Source of the DNA: Qipengyuania_C sp046254955
Lineage (GTDB): Bacteria; Pseudomonadota; Alphaproteobacteria; Sphingomonadales; Sphingomonadaceae
Direction: 5' to 3'
Assembly: GCF_046254955.1 (NCBI RefSeq)
Contig: NZ_JBJXRG010000002.1
Span: 558,001-622,000, forward strand
DNA length: 64,000 nt
The position numbers and the translations under genes are program-made. Below the pieces are notes generated by a model that saw only the letters and a list, made by a program, of their open reading frames with translations, had not been told where the DNA came from and made no database searches. This document shows positions 1 to 8,081 of the stretch, in pieces. How positions within the stretch are numbered: position 1 is the stretch's first letter; every line of letters begins with the position of its first letter.

Positions 1-1
1 C

Positions 2-634
2 TTCGAAGCCAACGAACTGCAAAACGACGAGCACTGGCGCGTCCCCTACCTGCCGATCGATCCGGCCGATCTCGGGCGCGACTACGAAGCGGTGATCCGG
101 GTCAATTCGCAGAGCGGCAAAGGCGGCTTCGCTTGGGTGCTCGAACAGGATCAGGGGCTCAAACTGCCCAAGAAGATGCAAGCGCATTTCTCCAAGCATG
201 TCCAGCACTTGGCGGATGAACTTGGCAGGGAGTTGAATGCAGCCGATATCTGGGAGGCATTCAAGGACACCTACCACGTCCAGACTCCGAACAAGCATTT
301 CCAGCTGGTTGATTATGAGGAAAGCCGCGCCAGCGACGGCACGCGCATTTTCTCAGGCAAGATTGCTGTAGATGGCGGCGAACAGAGCGTGTCTGGCCGT
401 GGTAACGGGCTGATCTCGTCTGTCATCTCGACGCTCGAAGAAGCGTTCGACCTCGACATCAAGGTCCTCGACTATTCCGAGCATGCCTTGGGCGCAGGCC
501 GGGATGCCAACGCCGCCGCCTATCTCGAATGCCAGACCGGAGACCGCATTATCTGGGGCTGCGGGATCGACGAAGACGTCGCGACCGCCAGCGTCAGAGC
601 GGTATTGAGTGCAGCGAACAGTGCAATAAGGTAA
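2..634 (+). CDS. leuA: 2-isopropylmalate synthase, C-terminal part (truncated by window start)
   Basis: The frame is open from the first bases of the window and ends at TAA. The translated part (about 210 residues) carries the signature of the long-type LeuA C-terminal end. The stretch VPYLPIDPADLGRDYEAVIR followed by VNSQSGKGG matches the linker and start of the leucine-binding regulatory (LeuA dimer) domain. The enzyme condenses acetyl-CoA with 2-oxoisovalerate in the first committed step of leucine synthesis, and this domain gives feedback inhibition by leucine. The catalytic TIM barrel lies outside the window. The frame continues upstream, so any internal GTG start, for example at 92, is not the real start. 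Confidence 0.9.
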   Translation, partial: FEANELQNDEHWRVPYLPIDPADLGRDYEAVIRVNSQSGKGGFAWVLEQDQGLKLPKKMQAHFSKHVQHLADELGRELNAADIWEAFKDTYHVQTPNKHFQLVDYEESRASDGTRIFSGKIAVDGGEQSVSGRGNGLISSVISTLEEAFDLDIKVLDYSEHALGAGRDANAAAYLECQTGDRIIWGCGIDEDVATASVRAVLSAANSAIR

Positions 635-686
635 CTGCTTTAGATTCAGGCGAAATATCCGCCCGGTCAATCGGAGAGGGAATTCG

Positions 687-1445
687 ATGCTCAGATACAT
701 TGTAGCCGCGGGGCTGCTCTCGCTTTCAGCATGTGCAACGCAGGACGTTGAGCAGCCGCGCTCGGTGAGCACCACCGCAATGCCGCAGGTCACCATTTAT
801 CACCTCGAAGGTCGGCGTTCCGAACGGATTGTCTGGCTGATGGAGGAGCTGGGGCAGCCGTATAAGCTCGAGTATGTGCGCGGTGATCTGCGCGCTTCTA
901 TGGCGAAGGTTCACGCCTTGGGTCATGAAATGCCTCAAGTGCCAACCGTCGTGATTGAGGACGAGATCCTGGTCGAATCGGGAGCAATCATCGACACCAT
1001 CCTCAATCGCTATGCTCCGGGCCAGCTTGCTCCTGCGGTCGACGATCCCTTCTATCCCAAGCATCAAATGTGGATGCACTATGCCGAAGGGTCGCTCGCT
1101 GCGCGCCTGTTCAGCGACTATCGCGCTTGGCGCACCAACCCGCCAACCCAGCGCTCGCCGCTGGTCGATAGCGAAGCCGTAGTCCAGTTCGCCGAGAACC
1201 ACCTTGAGAAGCATCCCTATTTCGGGGGTGACGTATTCTCCGCCGCGGACATCATGATGCATTTCCCGCTTCGCGTGGCATTGGGCCTGAACCTGGTCGA
1301 TCGGGAGCAATTCCCCAATATCGTCGCCTGGAATGAGAAGGTCGAAGCGCGCCCCGCTTACCGGCGGATGTTGGCGGCAGCACGTCCGGACGGCATGATC
1401 GGTAATCTCCCGCCGGTCGAGCAGCGCCCACCATCCGATCGATAG
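687..1445 (+). CDS. Glutathione S-transferase family protein with lipoprotein signal
   Basis: 252 residues. Residues 1-16 form a bacterial lipoprotein signal ending in the lipobox LSAC, with Cys16 as the lipidation site. From about residue 33 the protein reads as a GST: an N-terminal thioredoxin-like half (VTIYHLEGRRSERIVWLMEE), a cis-Pro region (QVPTVV) followed by the VESGAI glutathione-binding motif, and an all-helical C-terminal half. GSTs are normally cytosolic, so an envelope-anchored version is unusual. The start at 687 has a good ribosome binding site (GGAGAGGG). The internal Met32 (780), which would give a plain cytosolic GST, has none. The substrate is unknown. Monocistronic between leuA and a convergent copper-locus gene. 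Confidence 0.8.
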   Translation: MLRYIVAAGLLSLSACATQDVEQPRSVSTTAMPQVTIYHLEGRRSERIVWLMEELGQPYKLEYVRGDLRASMAKVHALGHEMPQVPTVVIEDEILVESGAIIDTILNRYAPGQLAPAVDDPFYPKHQMWMHYAEGSLAARLFSDYRAWRTNPPTQRSPLVDSEAVVQFAENHLEKHPYFGGDVFSAADIMMHFPLRVALGLNLVDREQFPNIVAWNEKVEARPAYRRMLAAARPDGMIGNLPPVEQRPPSDR

Positions 1446-1500
1446 GAGGGGCCGCTTGTCGCGGTTTTCGGCAGTGCCAAGAGTATGATCGGAGCGCTAT

Positions 1501-2247
1501 CTAAGCGAAGGCATTGAAGCCCATCCACAGGCCCATGCCAATCATGAATAGATTCTCGGTCAGCGAAACGAAGCCGAGCGGGACGTTGCTGTCCCCGCCA
1601 ACGCAGGCGCATTTGATTGCCCGCTTGTCGATGTAAACGGCCTTGATAACGCTGACAGCGCCTACCGTGCCGATGAACAGTGCCACCGGCACCGAGATCC
1701 AAGGCAGGATCTTCGCCGTCATCAGCACCCCCGCGAGCCCTTCGGCGAAGGGGTAGATGTAGCCATAGGGGACCCAGCGGCGCGCCAGCAGGTCGTAATT
1801 GAGGAACATCGTCGAAAAGCTCTCGACATCTCGCACCTTGAGGAAGGCGAGGACGCACATCGAGAAACTGACGAACCATTCGGCCGAAAGGATCGTAAGC
1901 GGTTCGCCGGTCGCGACCCATGCAGCAGCTAAGGCCATCAGTAGCGTCATCGTGAACAGCGCAATCACCGGACGATAGGTCGTCTCGCCCTTTTCAAGCT
2001 GCTTGCGTCCGAAATGCTTGCGCAGTTCGGTATAGCCGCCGATCCGTTTGTCGCCGATCCACGCCTGCGGTGTGTAGCTGACTTCGTGCTTGGCTTTGAA
2101 AGCCTCGGTCTCCTCGCGCGTTCTCAGCGGATGATCCTCGACCGTGTAGCCTTCCCGCTCGAGCAGCCATTTGGCCTTAAGCCCGGAAGGGCAAAGATGA
2201 TCGGGCATGACCATGCGATAAAGCGTGGCGGTCTTGCTTCCTGCCAT
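1501..2247 (-). CDS. Glutaredoxin-MauE/DoxX-like membrane fusion protein
   Basis: 248 residues with two parts. Residues 1-90 form a glutaredoxin/thioredoxin fold with a single-cysteine active site Cys19-Pro-Ser-Gly and a cis-Pro at Thr59-Pro60. Residues about 92-248 hold four predicted membrane helices of the MauE/DoxX type with a Cys pair in KCACVGGDSNVPLGF, which suggests thiol exchange across the membrane. It lies 9 bp downstream of csoR in the same direction and opposite copAB, so it is probably copper-induced and may help keep thiols or copper sites in the envelope reduced. The lack of the second active-site Cys suggests a monothiol or glutathione-dependent mechanism. The exact function is inferred. 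Confidence 0.7.
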   Translation of the reverse strand: MAGSKTATLYRMVMPDHLCPSGLKAKWLLEREGYTVEDHPLRTREETEAFKAKHEVSYTPQAWIGDKRIGGYTELRKHFGRKQLEKGETTYRPVIALFTMTLLMALAAAWVATGEPLTILSAEWFVSFSMCVLAFLKVRDVESFSTMFLNYDLLARRWVPYGYIYPFAEGLAGVLMTAKILPWISVPVALFIGTVGAVSVIKAVYIDKRAIKCACVGGDSNVPLGFVSLTENLFMIGMGLWMGFNAFA

Positions 2248-2256
2248 GATCGATCC

Positions 2257-2529
2257 CTACTTCCTCTGCCGTTCGAGAAGATCGACCAGTTCGCCGAATT
2301 TCGCAGCTTGTTCCGCTTCGTCCCCCGAAGCAATTGCCTCGGCGACGCAGCACGCGGCGTGGTCCTTGAGCACCTGGCTTTCGACCTTGGCCAGCGCCGA
2401 TCGGATCGCCTGGATCTGGTGCAGGATATCGATGCAATAGCGATCATCCTCAACCATCTGGGCCACACCGCGCACTTGCCCCGCAATCCGGTTAAGGCGA
2501 CGGATCTTTGCGGCGGTTAGTTCGCCCAT
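2257..2529 (-). CDS. csoR: CsoR/FrmR-family metal-sensing repressor
   Basis: 90 residues, all helical. It carries the CsoR ligand set Cys32, His57 and Cys61, with the spacing (25 and 4 residues) known from copper-sensing CsoR. The ATG at 2529 was chosen because AAAGGG lies about 10 bases upstream. A TTG six codons further out would also be in frame but would overlap the putative operator. It lies between the glutaredoxin-MauE gene and the divergent copAB genes. It most likely represses both directions until Cu(I) binds. FrmR (formaldehyde) and RcnR share the fold, but the Cys-His-Cys ligands and the copper neighbours favour CsoR. Confidence 0.85.
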   Translation of the reverse strand: MGELTAAKIRRLNRIAGQVRGVAQMVEDDRYCIDILHQIQAIRSALAKVESQVLKDHAACCVAEAIASGDEAEQAAKFGELVDLLERQRK

Positions 2530-2547
2530 GGAAGAAAGCCCTTTCAA

Positions 2548-2564
2548 ATACCCTAGGGGGGTAT
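2548..2564. promoter_or_regulatory. Putative CsoR operator between csoR and copA
   Basis: ATACCCTAGGGGGGTAT is an inverted repeat (ATACCC / GGGTAT) with an interrupted G-tract, the form typical of CsoR/RcnR/FrmR operators. It sits 18 bp upstream of the csoR ATG and 35 bp upstream of copA, so one site can control both directions. Confidence 0.75.
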
Positions 2565-2599
2565 ATATAGCAGCGCGACCACCGTTACAATAAGGCCGT

Positions 2600-4318
2600 A
2601 TGCCAAACCCTCTTTCTTACTTATCCCGCCGCCGCCTAATCACCAGCACGGTTGGGCTGGCAGCGGCCAGCGCCTTGCCTGTGCCCGCCTGGGCCAAGGG
2701 TGCCTCCCTCATGCATGCAAAGAACGGTTTCGGCGAGCTTTCGGGGCATGACATTCGCCTCACCATCGACAACCATCATTTCAGCACAGGTGGGCGCAGC
2801 GGCCACGCAATCGCGGTCAACGGAACCGTCCCGGGCCCGCTGATCCGCTTGCGCGAAGGGCAGCATGTGCGGCTGCACGTCACCAACGCCCTGGAAGAGG
2901 ATAGCTCGATCCACTGGCACGGGCTGCTGCTGCCGTTCCAGTTCGATGGCGTTCCGGGCGTAAGCTTTCCGGGGATCAAACCGGGCGAGACCTTCACCTA
3001 CGAATTCCCGATCCGTCAGGCGGGCACCTATTGGTGGCACTCGCATTCCGGGCTGCAGGAACAGGCAGGCCATTATGGCCCGCTGGTCATCGAAAGCGCC
3101 GATCCTGATCCGCGCTATGACAGGGACTACGTGGTGATGCTGAGCGAGTTCAGCCCGCTCCATCCGCACGACATCATGCGCAAGCTCAAGGTTGGCGAGC
3201 ACTACTTCAACCGCCAGATGCAAACCGCCAGCGATGGCGACATGACGGGCGAAATGCGGCGAATGTGGGCGCAGATGCGGATGAACCCGCGCGATATCGC
3301 GGACGTTACGGGCGCGACCTATACCTATCTCATCAATGGCCATGGGCCGGCCGACAATCTCCAACTCGCTTTCGAGGCCGGAGAAAGCGTGCGGCTGCGC
3401 ATCATCAATGGTTCGGCGATGTCGTTCTTCAATATGCGTATCCCCGGCGTACCGATGACCGTGATCGAAGCCGACGGGCAGCCGGTAGACCCGGTTGAAG
3501 TCGACGAATTCCAGATCGGCACGGCCGAGACCTACGACGTGATCGTCACACCGCCCGACGGCAGTCATGCACTGGTTGCCGAGGCAATGGATCGCAGCGG
3601 CATGGGAGTCGCCAGCCTGACGTCGCATGCTGGGCATATTGCTACCCCTCCCGCTCTTCGTGAAACACCCACCCTCAGCATGACCGATATGGGCATGATG
3701 GATCATGCAGCGATGGGACACGGCGATATGGCAGGTTCGAGCGGCATGGATCATTCCATGCGCGATACCTCCAAACTACCCACCGATGTCGAAACCGGCC
3801 CGGGTGTCGACATGATCGCGCCAATGCCAATGGACCGAATGGATTTTCCGGGGCTCGGGCTCGACACGGTCGAACACCGCGTGCTCCGCTATACCGATCT
3901 CAAGGCGGCACGGATGAATCCGCATCGCGAGATCGAGCGCGAGATGGAAATCCACCTCACCGGCAATATGGAACGATACATGTGGTCGTTCGATGGGAAG
4001 AAATTCTCCGCCGTGACCGATGACCCGATCCGGTTCGGTTTTGACGAGCGAGTCAGGGTGAAACTGGTCAACAACACTATGATGGCTCACCCGATCCATC
4101 TTCACGGACACTTCTTCGAGCTGGTCAACGGCGCCGACCACATGCACCAGCCATTGAAGCACACTCTAGTGGTGCAGCCGGGCGGGACCGCAACGTTCGA
4201 TCTTACCGCCAGCGAGCCGGGCGACTGGGCCTTCCACTGTCACCTGCTCTATCACATGCATGCAGGCATGATGCAGGTGGTGACGGTCCGGCCTTTCCCG
4301 GCCGGGGGTGAAGCATGA
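2600..4318 (+). CDS. copA: Copper resistance multicopper oxidase CopA
   Basis: 572 residues. A twin-arginine signal (SRRRLI at 9-14, hydrophobic run, cleavage after PVPAWA) sends the folded protein to the periplasm. Three cupredoxin domains are visible. The copper ligands are HWHG (105-108), WWHSH (145-149), a C-terminal HPIHLHGHF, and HCHLLYH (546-552) of the type 1/type 3 centre. A Met/His-rich insert near 360-390 (MTDMGMMDHAAMGHGDM) fits Cu(I) capture. It likely oxidises Cu(I) and sequesters copper in the periplasm, as PcoA/CopA do. The ATG overlap with copB indicates a copAB operon, driven from the CsoR-controlled promoter upstream. Confidence 0.93.
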   Translation: MPNPLSYLSRRRLITSTVGLAAASALPVPAWAKGASLMHAKNGFGELSGHDIRLTIDNHHFSTGGRSGHAIAVNGTVPGPLIRLREGQHVRLHVTNALEEDSSIHWHGLLLPFQFDGVPGVSFPGIKPGETFTYEFPIRQAGTYWWHSHSGLQEQAGHYGPLVIESADPDPRYDRDYVVMLSEFSPLHPHDIMRKLKVGEHYFNRQMQTASDGDMTGEMRRMWAQMRMNPRDIADVTGATYTYLINGHGPADNLQLAFEAGESVRLRIINGSAMSFFNMRIPGVPMTVIEADGQPVDPVEVDEFQIGTAETYDVIVTPPDGSHALVAEAMDRSGMGVASLTSHAGHIATPPALRETPTLSMTDMGMMDHAAMGHGDMAGSSGMDHSMRDTSKLPTDVETGPGVDMIAPMPMDRMDFPGLGLDTVEHRVLRYTDLKAARMNPHREIEREMEIHLTGNMERYMWSFDGKKFSAVTDDPIRFGFDERVRVKLVNNTMMAHPIHLHGHFFELVNGADHMHQPLKHTLVVQPGGTATFDLTASEPGDWAFHCHLLYHMHAGMMQVVTVRPFPAGGEA

Positions 4319-5349
4319 TGCACTGGCTTCTTCCTGCTGGCGCTGCCCTGATAGCAGCTCCTGCCGCGGCACAGGATCATACCGCTCACCGAATGCCGGC
4401 TCCCGCGCAAGAGGTGGACCACTGCGCGATGGGTCATCTGCCGCCCGAGCAGTGTCCGCCCAAGGATGCTGAAAGCGGCGAAGCGGAGATGGACCATTCG
4501 CAAATGGATCATTCCAAAATGAACCACGCGCAGCCGCAAGCGAGCAGTGCTGTCGACCATTCGGCCCACATGATGGGATCGGACAAGTCGGCGAGCGGCG
4601 CTGCACCCGAGGGCGCTGTCCCGTCGCGCGCGTTTGAAGGTCCGATGCACGCGGCTGATGCGATCTGGGGCCCCTACGAGATGGGCCGGGCGCGTGAGAC
4701 CATGCGTTCATCTCACGGCGAAACAACTTCTGGCCAGGTGATGTTCGAACGCCTTGAAGCGCGGCTCGGCGAAGGCGAAGATGCCTATCTGTGGGACCTG
4801 CGCGCATTCTACGGCGGTGATCTCAACAAGTTCGTGCTGAAGTCCGAAGGCGAAGGCGCGTTCTCGGAAAGCATCGAAGATGCCGAAGTGCAGGCGCTCT
4901 ACAGCCGCGCGATCACGCCCTTTTTCGACCTCCAGGCCGGCGTTCGTGTTGATCTGGAGCCGGAAAGCCGCAGCCATCTCGTATTAGGGATAGAGGGTCT
5001 CGCGCCCTACATGTTCCATGTCGATGGAGCATTGTTCTTGTCAGATCAGGGAGACCTTACCGCAAGGGTCGAGGCGGAGTATGACCAAAAGCTGACGCAG
5101 CAGCTGATCCTCCAACCGCGCATCGAAATCGAAGCGAGCGCGCAGGATATTCCCGAGCGCGATATCGGCGCCGGGCTTACCAAGATCGAGCCGGGCCTTA
5201 GGCTCCGATACGAGATCATGCCCGAGTTCGCGCCCTATGTCGGTGTGGAATATGAGGCGAAGCTGGGAGAAACCGCGGACTTGGCGCGTGCTGAGGGAGA
5301 AGATCCAGAAGGCATCAAGCTTCTTCTGGGCATCCGGGCCTGGTTCTAG
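4315..5349 (+). CDS. copB: Copper resistance protein CopB (outer membrane)
   Basis: 344 residues, starting inside the copA stop codon (ATGA). A signal peptide (1-20, ending APAAAQ) is followed by a low-complexity Met/His/Asp-rich metal-binding stretch (about 20-90, with MDHSQMDHSKMNHAQ). A beta-rich C-terminal domain of the CopB outer-membrane family comes next; it ends in Phe (RAWF), as expected for a barrel protein. Together with CopA it forms a periplasm/outer membrane copper-handling pair. The first two codons are both ATG, so the start could be three bases later. Confidence 0.9.
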   Translation: MMHWLLPAGAALIAAPAAAQDHTAHRMPAPAQEVDHCAMGHLPPEQCPPKDAESGEAEMDHSQMDHSKMNHAQPQASSAVDHSAHMMGSDKSASGAAPEGAVPSRAFEGPMHAADAIWGPYEMGRARETMRSSHGETTSGQVMFERLEARLGEGEDAYLWDLRAFYGGDLNKFVLKSEGEGAFSESIEDAEVQALYSRAITPFFDLQAGVRVDLEPESRSHLVLGIEGLAPYMFHVDGALFLSDQGDLTARVEAEYDQKLTQQLILQPRIEIEASAQDIPERDIGAGLTKIEPGLRLRYEIMPEFAPYVGVEYEAKLGETADLARAEGEDPEGIKLLLGIRAWF

Positions 5350-5402
5350 ACCACCTATAAACGGTAGTTGCCTCGCAGGCTTCTAGCAGCGATGCTGCGC
5401 GC

Positions 5403-6446
5403 ATGAGCGAAGACATCATCGAACCCGACCTGCCGATCATCGATCCGCACCATCACCTGTGGGACCTGCGACCGCTCGTACCGGCTCTGCAGGAGCCCTT
5501 ACATCCATTCCTGCAGACCCTGGTCGATGTCCCATACTACACCTTCGATCATCTCTATGACGACACGCACAGCGGCCACAATGTGATCGGAACCGTGTTC
5601 ATGGAATGCGGCGCGTTCTACAATCGCGAGTTGGGCGAAGCGCTCAAACCAGTCGGCGAAGTCCAATATGTCAACGGCGTGGCAGCCCAGGGCGCGAGCG
5701 GTCTCTACGGCGATTACCGTCCATGCGCAGCAATCATGGGTCACGCCGACATGCATCTGGGTGATGGCGTAAAGCCAGTCATCGAAGCGCTCGACGTAGC
5801 AGGCGGCGGCCGGTTTCGCGGCGTACGGCAAACAGCCGCATGGGATGCCGATCCGAATGTCGTCAGCGGCACCAAGGAGCGGATCGAAGGACGCTATGTC
5901 AGCGATGAGTTCCGCTCTGGCTTCACTGCTTTCAGCGATTTCGGTCTGGTATTCGACGCTTGGTTGATGGAGCCCCAACTCGGCGACTTCCTCGATCTTG
6001 CGAAAAGCTACCCCAATCAGCAGTTCGTTCTCGATCATTGCGGCACACCGCTCAACGTCGGACCATACAGGGGCAAGCTTGCTGAGCATTTCGGCCGCTG
6101 GAAAGCGTCGATCGAAGCGATCGCTGAATGTGAGAACGTGTGCATCAAGCTGGGCGGCCTAGCGATGGTTTACTGCGGCATGCCCGAAGATGGCCCGGCG
6201 GCAGGCAAGGGCTCGGAAGAGCTGGCTGGCATGTGGAAGCCCTATATCGAGACCTGTATCGAAGCTTTCGGCGCAGACCGGGCCATGTTCGAAAGTAACT
6301 ATCCGGTCGATCGTTGGGGGGCGACCTATCAGGTCTTGTGGAACGCCTTCAAACGGCTTGCGAGTGGCGCATCTGACGATGAGAAACGCGCGCTCTTTGC
6401 GGGAACGGCGGCGCGGATTTACGGGATCGAGAACCTCCTCGGCTGA
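5403..6446 (+). CDS. Amidohydrolase-superfamily metal-dependent hydrolase (TIM barrel)
   Basis: 347 residues. The N-terminal IDPHHHLWDL (His16 and His18 as metal ligands), a central DHCGTP and a C-terminal FESNYPVDRWG are the marks of the amidohydrolase-2 branch, which contains lactonases, decarboxylases and related ring-opening hydrolases. There is no signal peptide, so it is cytosolic. The gene stands 53 bp after copB and before a nitronate monooxygenase; neither neighbour fixes a substrate. No clear ribosome binding site precedes the ATG. Family assignment is firm, reaction unknown. Confidence 0.8.
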   Translation: MSEDIIEPDLPIIDPHHHLWDLRPLVPALQEPLHPFLQTLVDVPYYTFDHLYDDTHSGHNVIGTVFMECGAFYNRELGEALKPVGEVQYVNGVAAQGASGLYGDYRPCAAIMGHADMHLGDGVKPVIEALDVAGGGRFRGVRQTAAWDADPNVVSGTKERIEGRYVSDEFRSGFTAFSDFGLVFDAWLMEPQLGDFLDLAKSYPNQQFVLDHCGTPLNVGPYRGKLAEHFGRWKASIEAIAECENVCIKLGGLAMVYCGMPEDGPAAGKGSEELAGMWKPYIETCIEAFGADRAMFESNYPVDRWGATYQVLWNAFKRLASGASDDEKRALFAGTAARIYGIENLLG

Positions 6447-6555
6447 CTTGCCGCTACGGCATTGCGGGATGGCCTTGTCCTATCAAAATCAGCCGCTCGA
6501 CACGCCCGCCTAGGCTGCTTAAGCGCGCATGTTCCTGATCAGATTGGAGACCTGA

Positions 6556-7542
6556 ATGTCTTTGCCAGCCCCGTTTGACCGCCTGCGCCTGCCTATCATC
6601 GGTTCACCGCTGTTTATCGTTTCCGGACCGGAACTGGTCATTGCGCAATGCAAGGCAGGCATCATCGGTTCGTTCCCCTCGCTCAATGCACGGCCGCAGA
6701 GCCTGCTCGACGAATGGCTGCATCAGATCACCGAGGAACTCGCCAAGCATAACCGCGAGAATCCCGATCGTCCGGCAGCGCCATTCGCGGTCAACCAGAT
6801 CATCCACAAATCGAACGACCGGGTCGATGCCGACATGGCGTCTTGCGAGAAGTGGCAGGTGCCGATGATCATCACCTCGCTCGGCGCGCGCGAGGAGGTT
6901 TTCCAGGCGGTGACGAATTGGGGCGGGATCACGATGCACGACGTGATCAACGACCGCTTCGCCCGCAAGGCGATCGAAAAGGGTGCCGATGGACTGATCC
7001 CGGTGGCAGCCGGTGCTGGCGGCCACGCCGGAACGCTCAGCCCATTCGCGCTGATGCAGGAAATTCGCGAATGGTTCGATGGGCTGGTTGCCCTGTCGGG
7101 CTCGATCGCGCATGGGCAGGCGGTGCTAGCAGCCCAGGCTATGGGCGCAGACTTCGGCTATATCGGGAGCGCATTCATCGCGACCAAGGAAGCCAACGCC
7201 GACCAGCGCTACAAGGAAGGCATCGTAGAAGGTCGTTCGGACGGTATTGTCTACACCAACCTCTTTACCGGAGTGCACGGCAACTACCTTCGCAGCTCGA
7301 TCGAGAATGCCGGGATGGACCCCGACAACCTGCCCGAAAGCGATCCGAGCAAGATGAACTTCGGTTCGGGCGGCAACACCAAGGCCAAGGCCTGGAAAGA
7401 CATCTGGGGTTCGGGCCAGGGCGTCGGCGCGATCACAGCGGTCGACACGGTGGCCGACTATGTCGACAAGCTTGAACGCGAATACAACGCCGCGAAGGCC
7501 GATCTGGCGGCAAAGACCGGCCCCTCAGGCTGGAAAAGCTAG
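6556..7542 (+). CDS. Nitronate monooxygenase family flavoprotein
   Basis: 328 residues of an FMN-dependent TIM barrel. It opens with the family pattern RLPIIGSPLFIVSGPELVIA, contains the glycine-rich GAGGHAG with the conserved His, and ends the barrel with GADFGYIGSAF. Nitronate monooxygenases oxidise alkyl nitronates to carbonyls and nitrite; many bacterial members have unproven substrates. The start has GGAGA eight bases upstream. The stop TAG shares the tetranucleotide CTAG with the stop of the convergent next gene. Confidence 0.85.
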   Translation: MSLPAPFDRLRLPIIGSPLFIVSGPELVIAQCKAGIIGSFPSLNARPQSLLDEWLHQITEELAKHNRENPDRPAAPFAVNQIIHKSNDRVDADMASCEKWQVPMIITSLGAREEVFQAVTNWGGITMHDVINDRFARKAIEKGADGLIPVAAGAGGHAGTLSPFALMQEIREWFDGLVALSGSIAHGQAVLAAQAMGADFGYIGSAFIATKEANADQRYKEGIVEGRSDGIVYTNLFTGVHGNYLRSSIENAGMDPDNLPESDPSKMNFGSGGNTKAKAWKDIWGSGQGVGAITAVDTVADYVDKLEREYNAAKADLAAKTGPSGWKS

Positions 7543-8072
7543 GACGCGGCCCAGAGCCGTTCCGCAACGTCATCCAATTCTCGGTAGTCGAGATTTTTGC
7601 CTAGTGGGTCCTTGCTATTGAGCTTGAGGTAGCCCGGCGCAGGGGACAGCAAGCTCTCCCGTAGGCTATCCTGGAGTTGGGCCATCTTTTGCTGGGCGAA
7701 GGAACCGGCGTGATCCTGTTCCCGCCGTTTGATCTTGCGCCACTCCCGATCGATGATCGAAACCCGCTCGATGACAGCTTCGTTATAATCCCGGTGCGGC
7801 CCGCGATGGAGCGGCAGCCCCATCCTTACAGCCGCATGATCTCGCGCCGGAAGGAGAAGGCCGTTACGGCGAAAATCCTCGAAGCCGATCCGCTCGTGCC
7901 CGATTGCGCTGAACATAGCGTCAAATGCAGTAAGCCCGACCAATTGCCGAGGCAATAAATGATGTCTTTGCAGGGAAGGATCGTGCGCCCGGGTCCCCGG
8001 ACGATTAACTGAACGAAAAGGAAGCGCCCCGCGCCGCCGAACGGGCGCAGGACCACCGAATTGCGACCTCAT
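7539..8072 (-). CDS. AHH-family HNH/Endo VII nuclease-like protein, stand-alone
   Basis: 177 residues. Residues 35-105 carry the AHH-family pattern: QRHHLLPRQL with the His37-His38 pair, then FRRNGLLLP, then GLPLHRGPHRDYNEAV. This matches the HNH/Endonuclease VII group best known as toxin tips of polymorphic toxins. Here the domain is almost the whole protein, with no trafficking or prepeptide region and no secretion signal. A basic N-terminal 30 residues and a polar helical C-terminus flank it. No obvious immunity gene follows; the next minus-strand gene upstream is an unknown protein. Whether it is an active nuclease is not known. Confidence 0.7.
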   Translation of the reverse strand: MRSQFGGPAPVRRRGALPFRSVNRPGTRAHDPSLQRHHLLPRQLVGLTAFDAMFSAIGHERIGFEDFRRNGLLLPARDHAAVRMGLPLHRGPHRDYNEAVIERVSIIDREWRKIKRREQDHAGSFAQQKMAQLQDSLRESLLSPAPGYLKLNSKDPLGKNLDYRELDDVAERLWAAS

Positions 8073-8081
8073 AACTGCAGA

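Noticed and set aside
2636..3754. A 372-residue open frame on the strand opposite copA
   Set aside because: It lies wholly inside the strongly supported copA gene. It is His-rich only as a mirror of copA Met/His codons, and has no domain signature or ribosome binding site.
5350..5402. A terminator between copB and the amidohydrolase gene (GCAGCGATGCTGC hairpin)
   Set aside because: The stem is only five to six bases and has no T-run; not enough to call a terminator.
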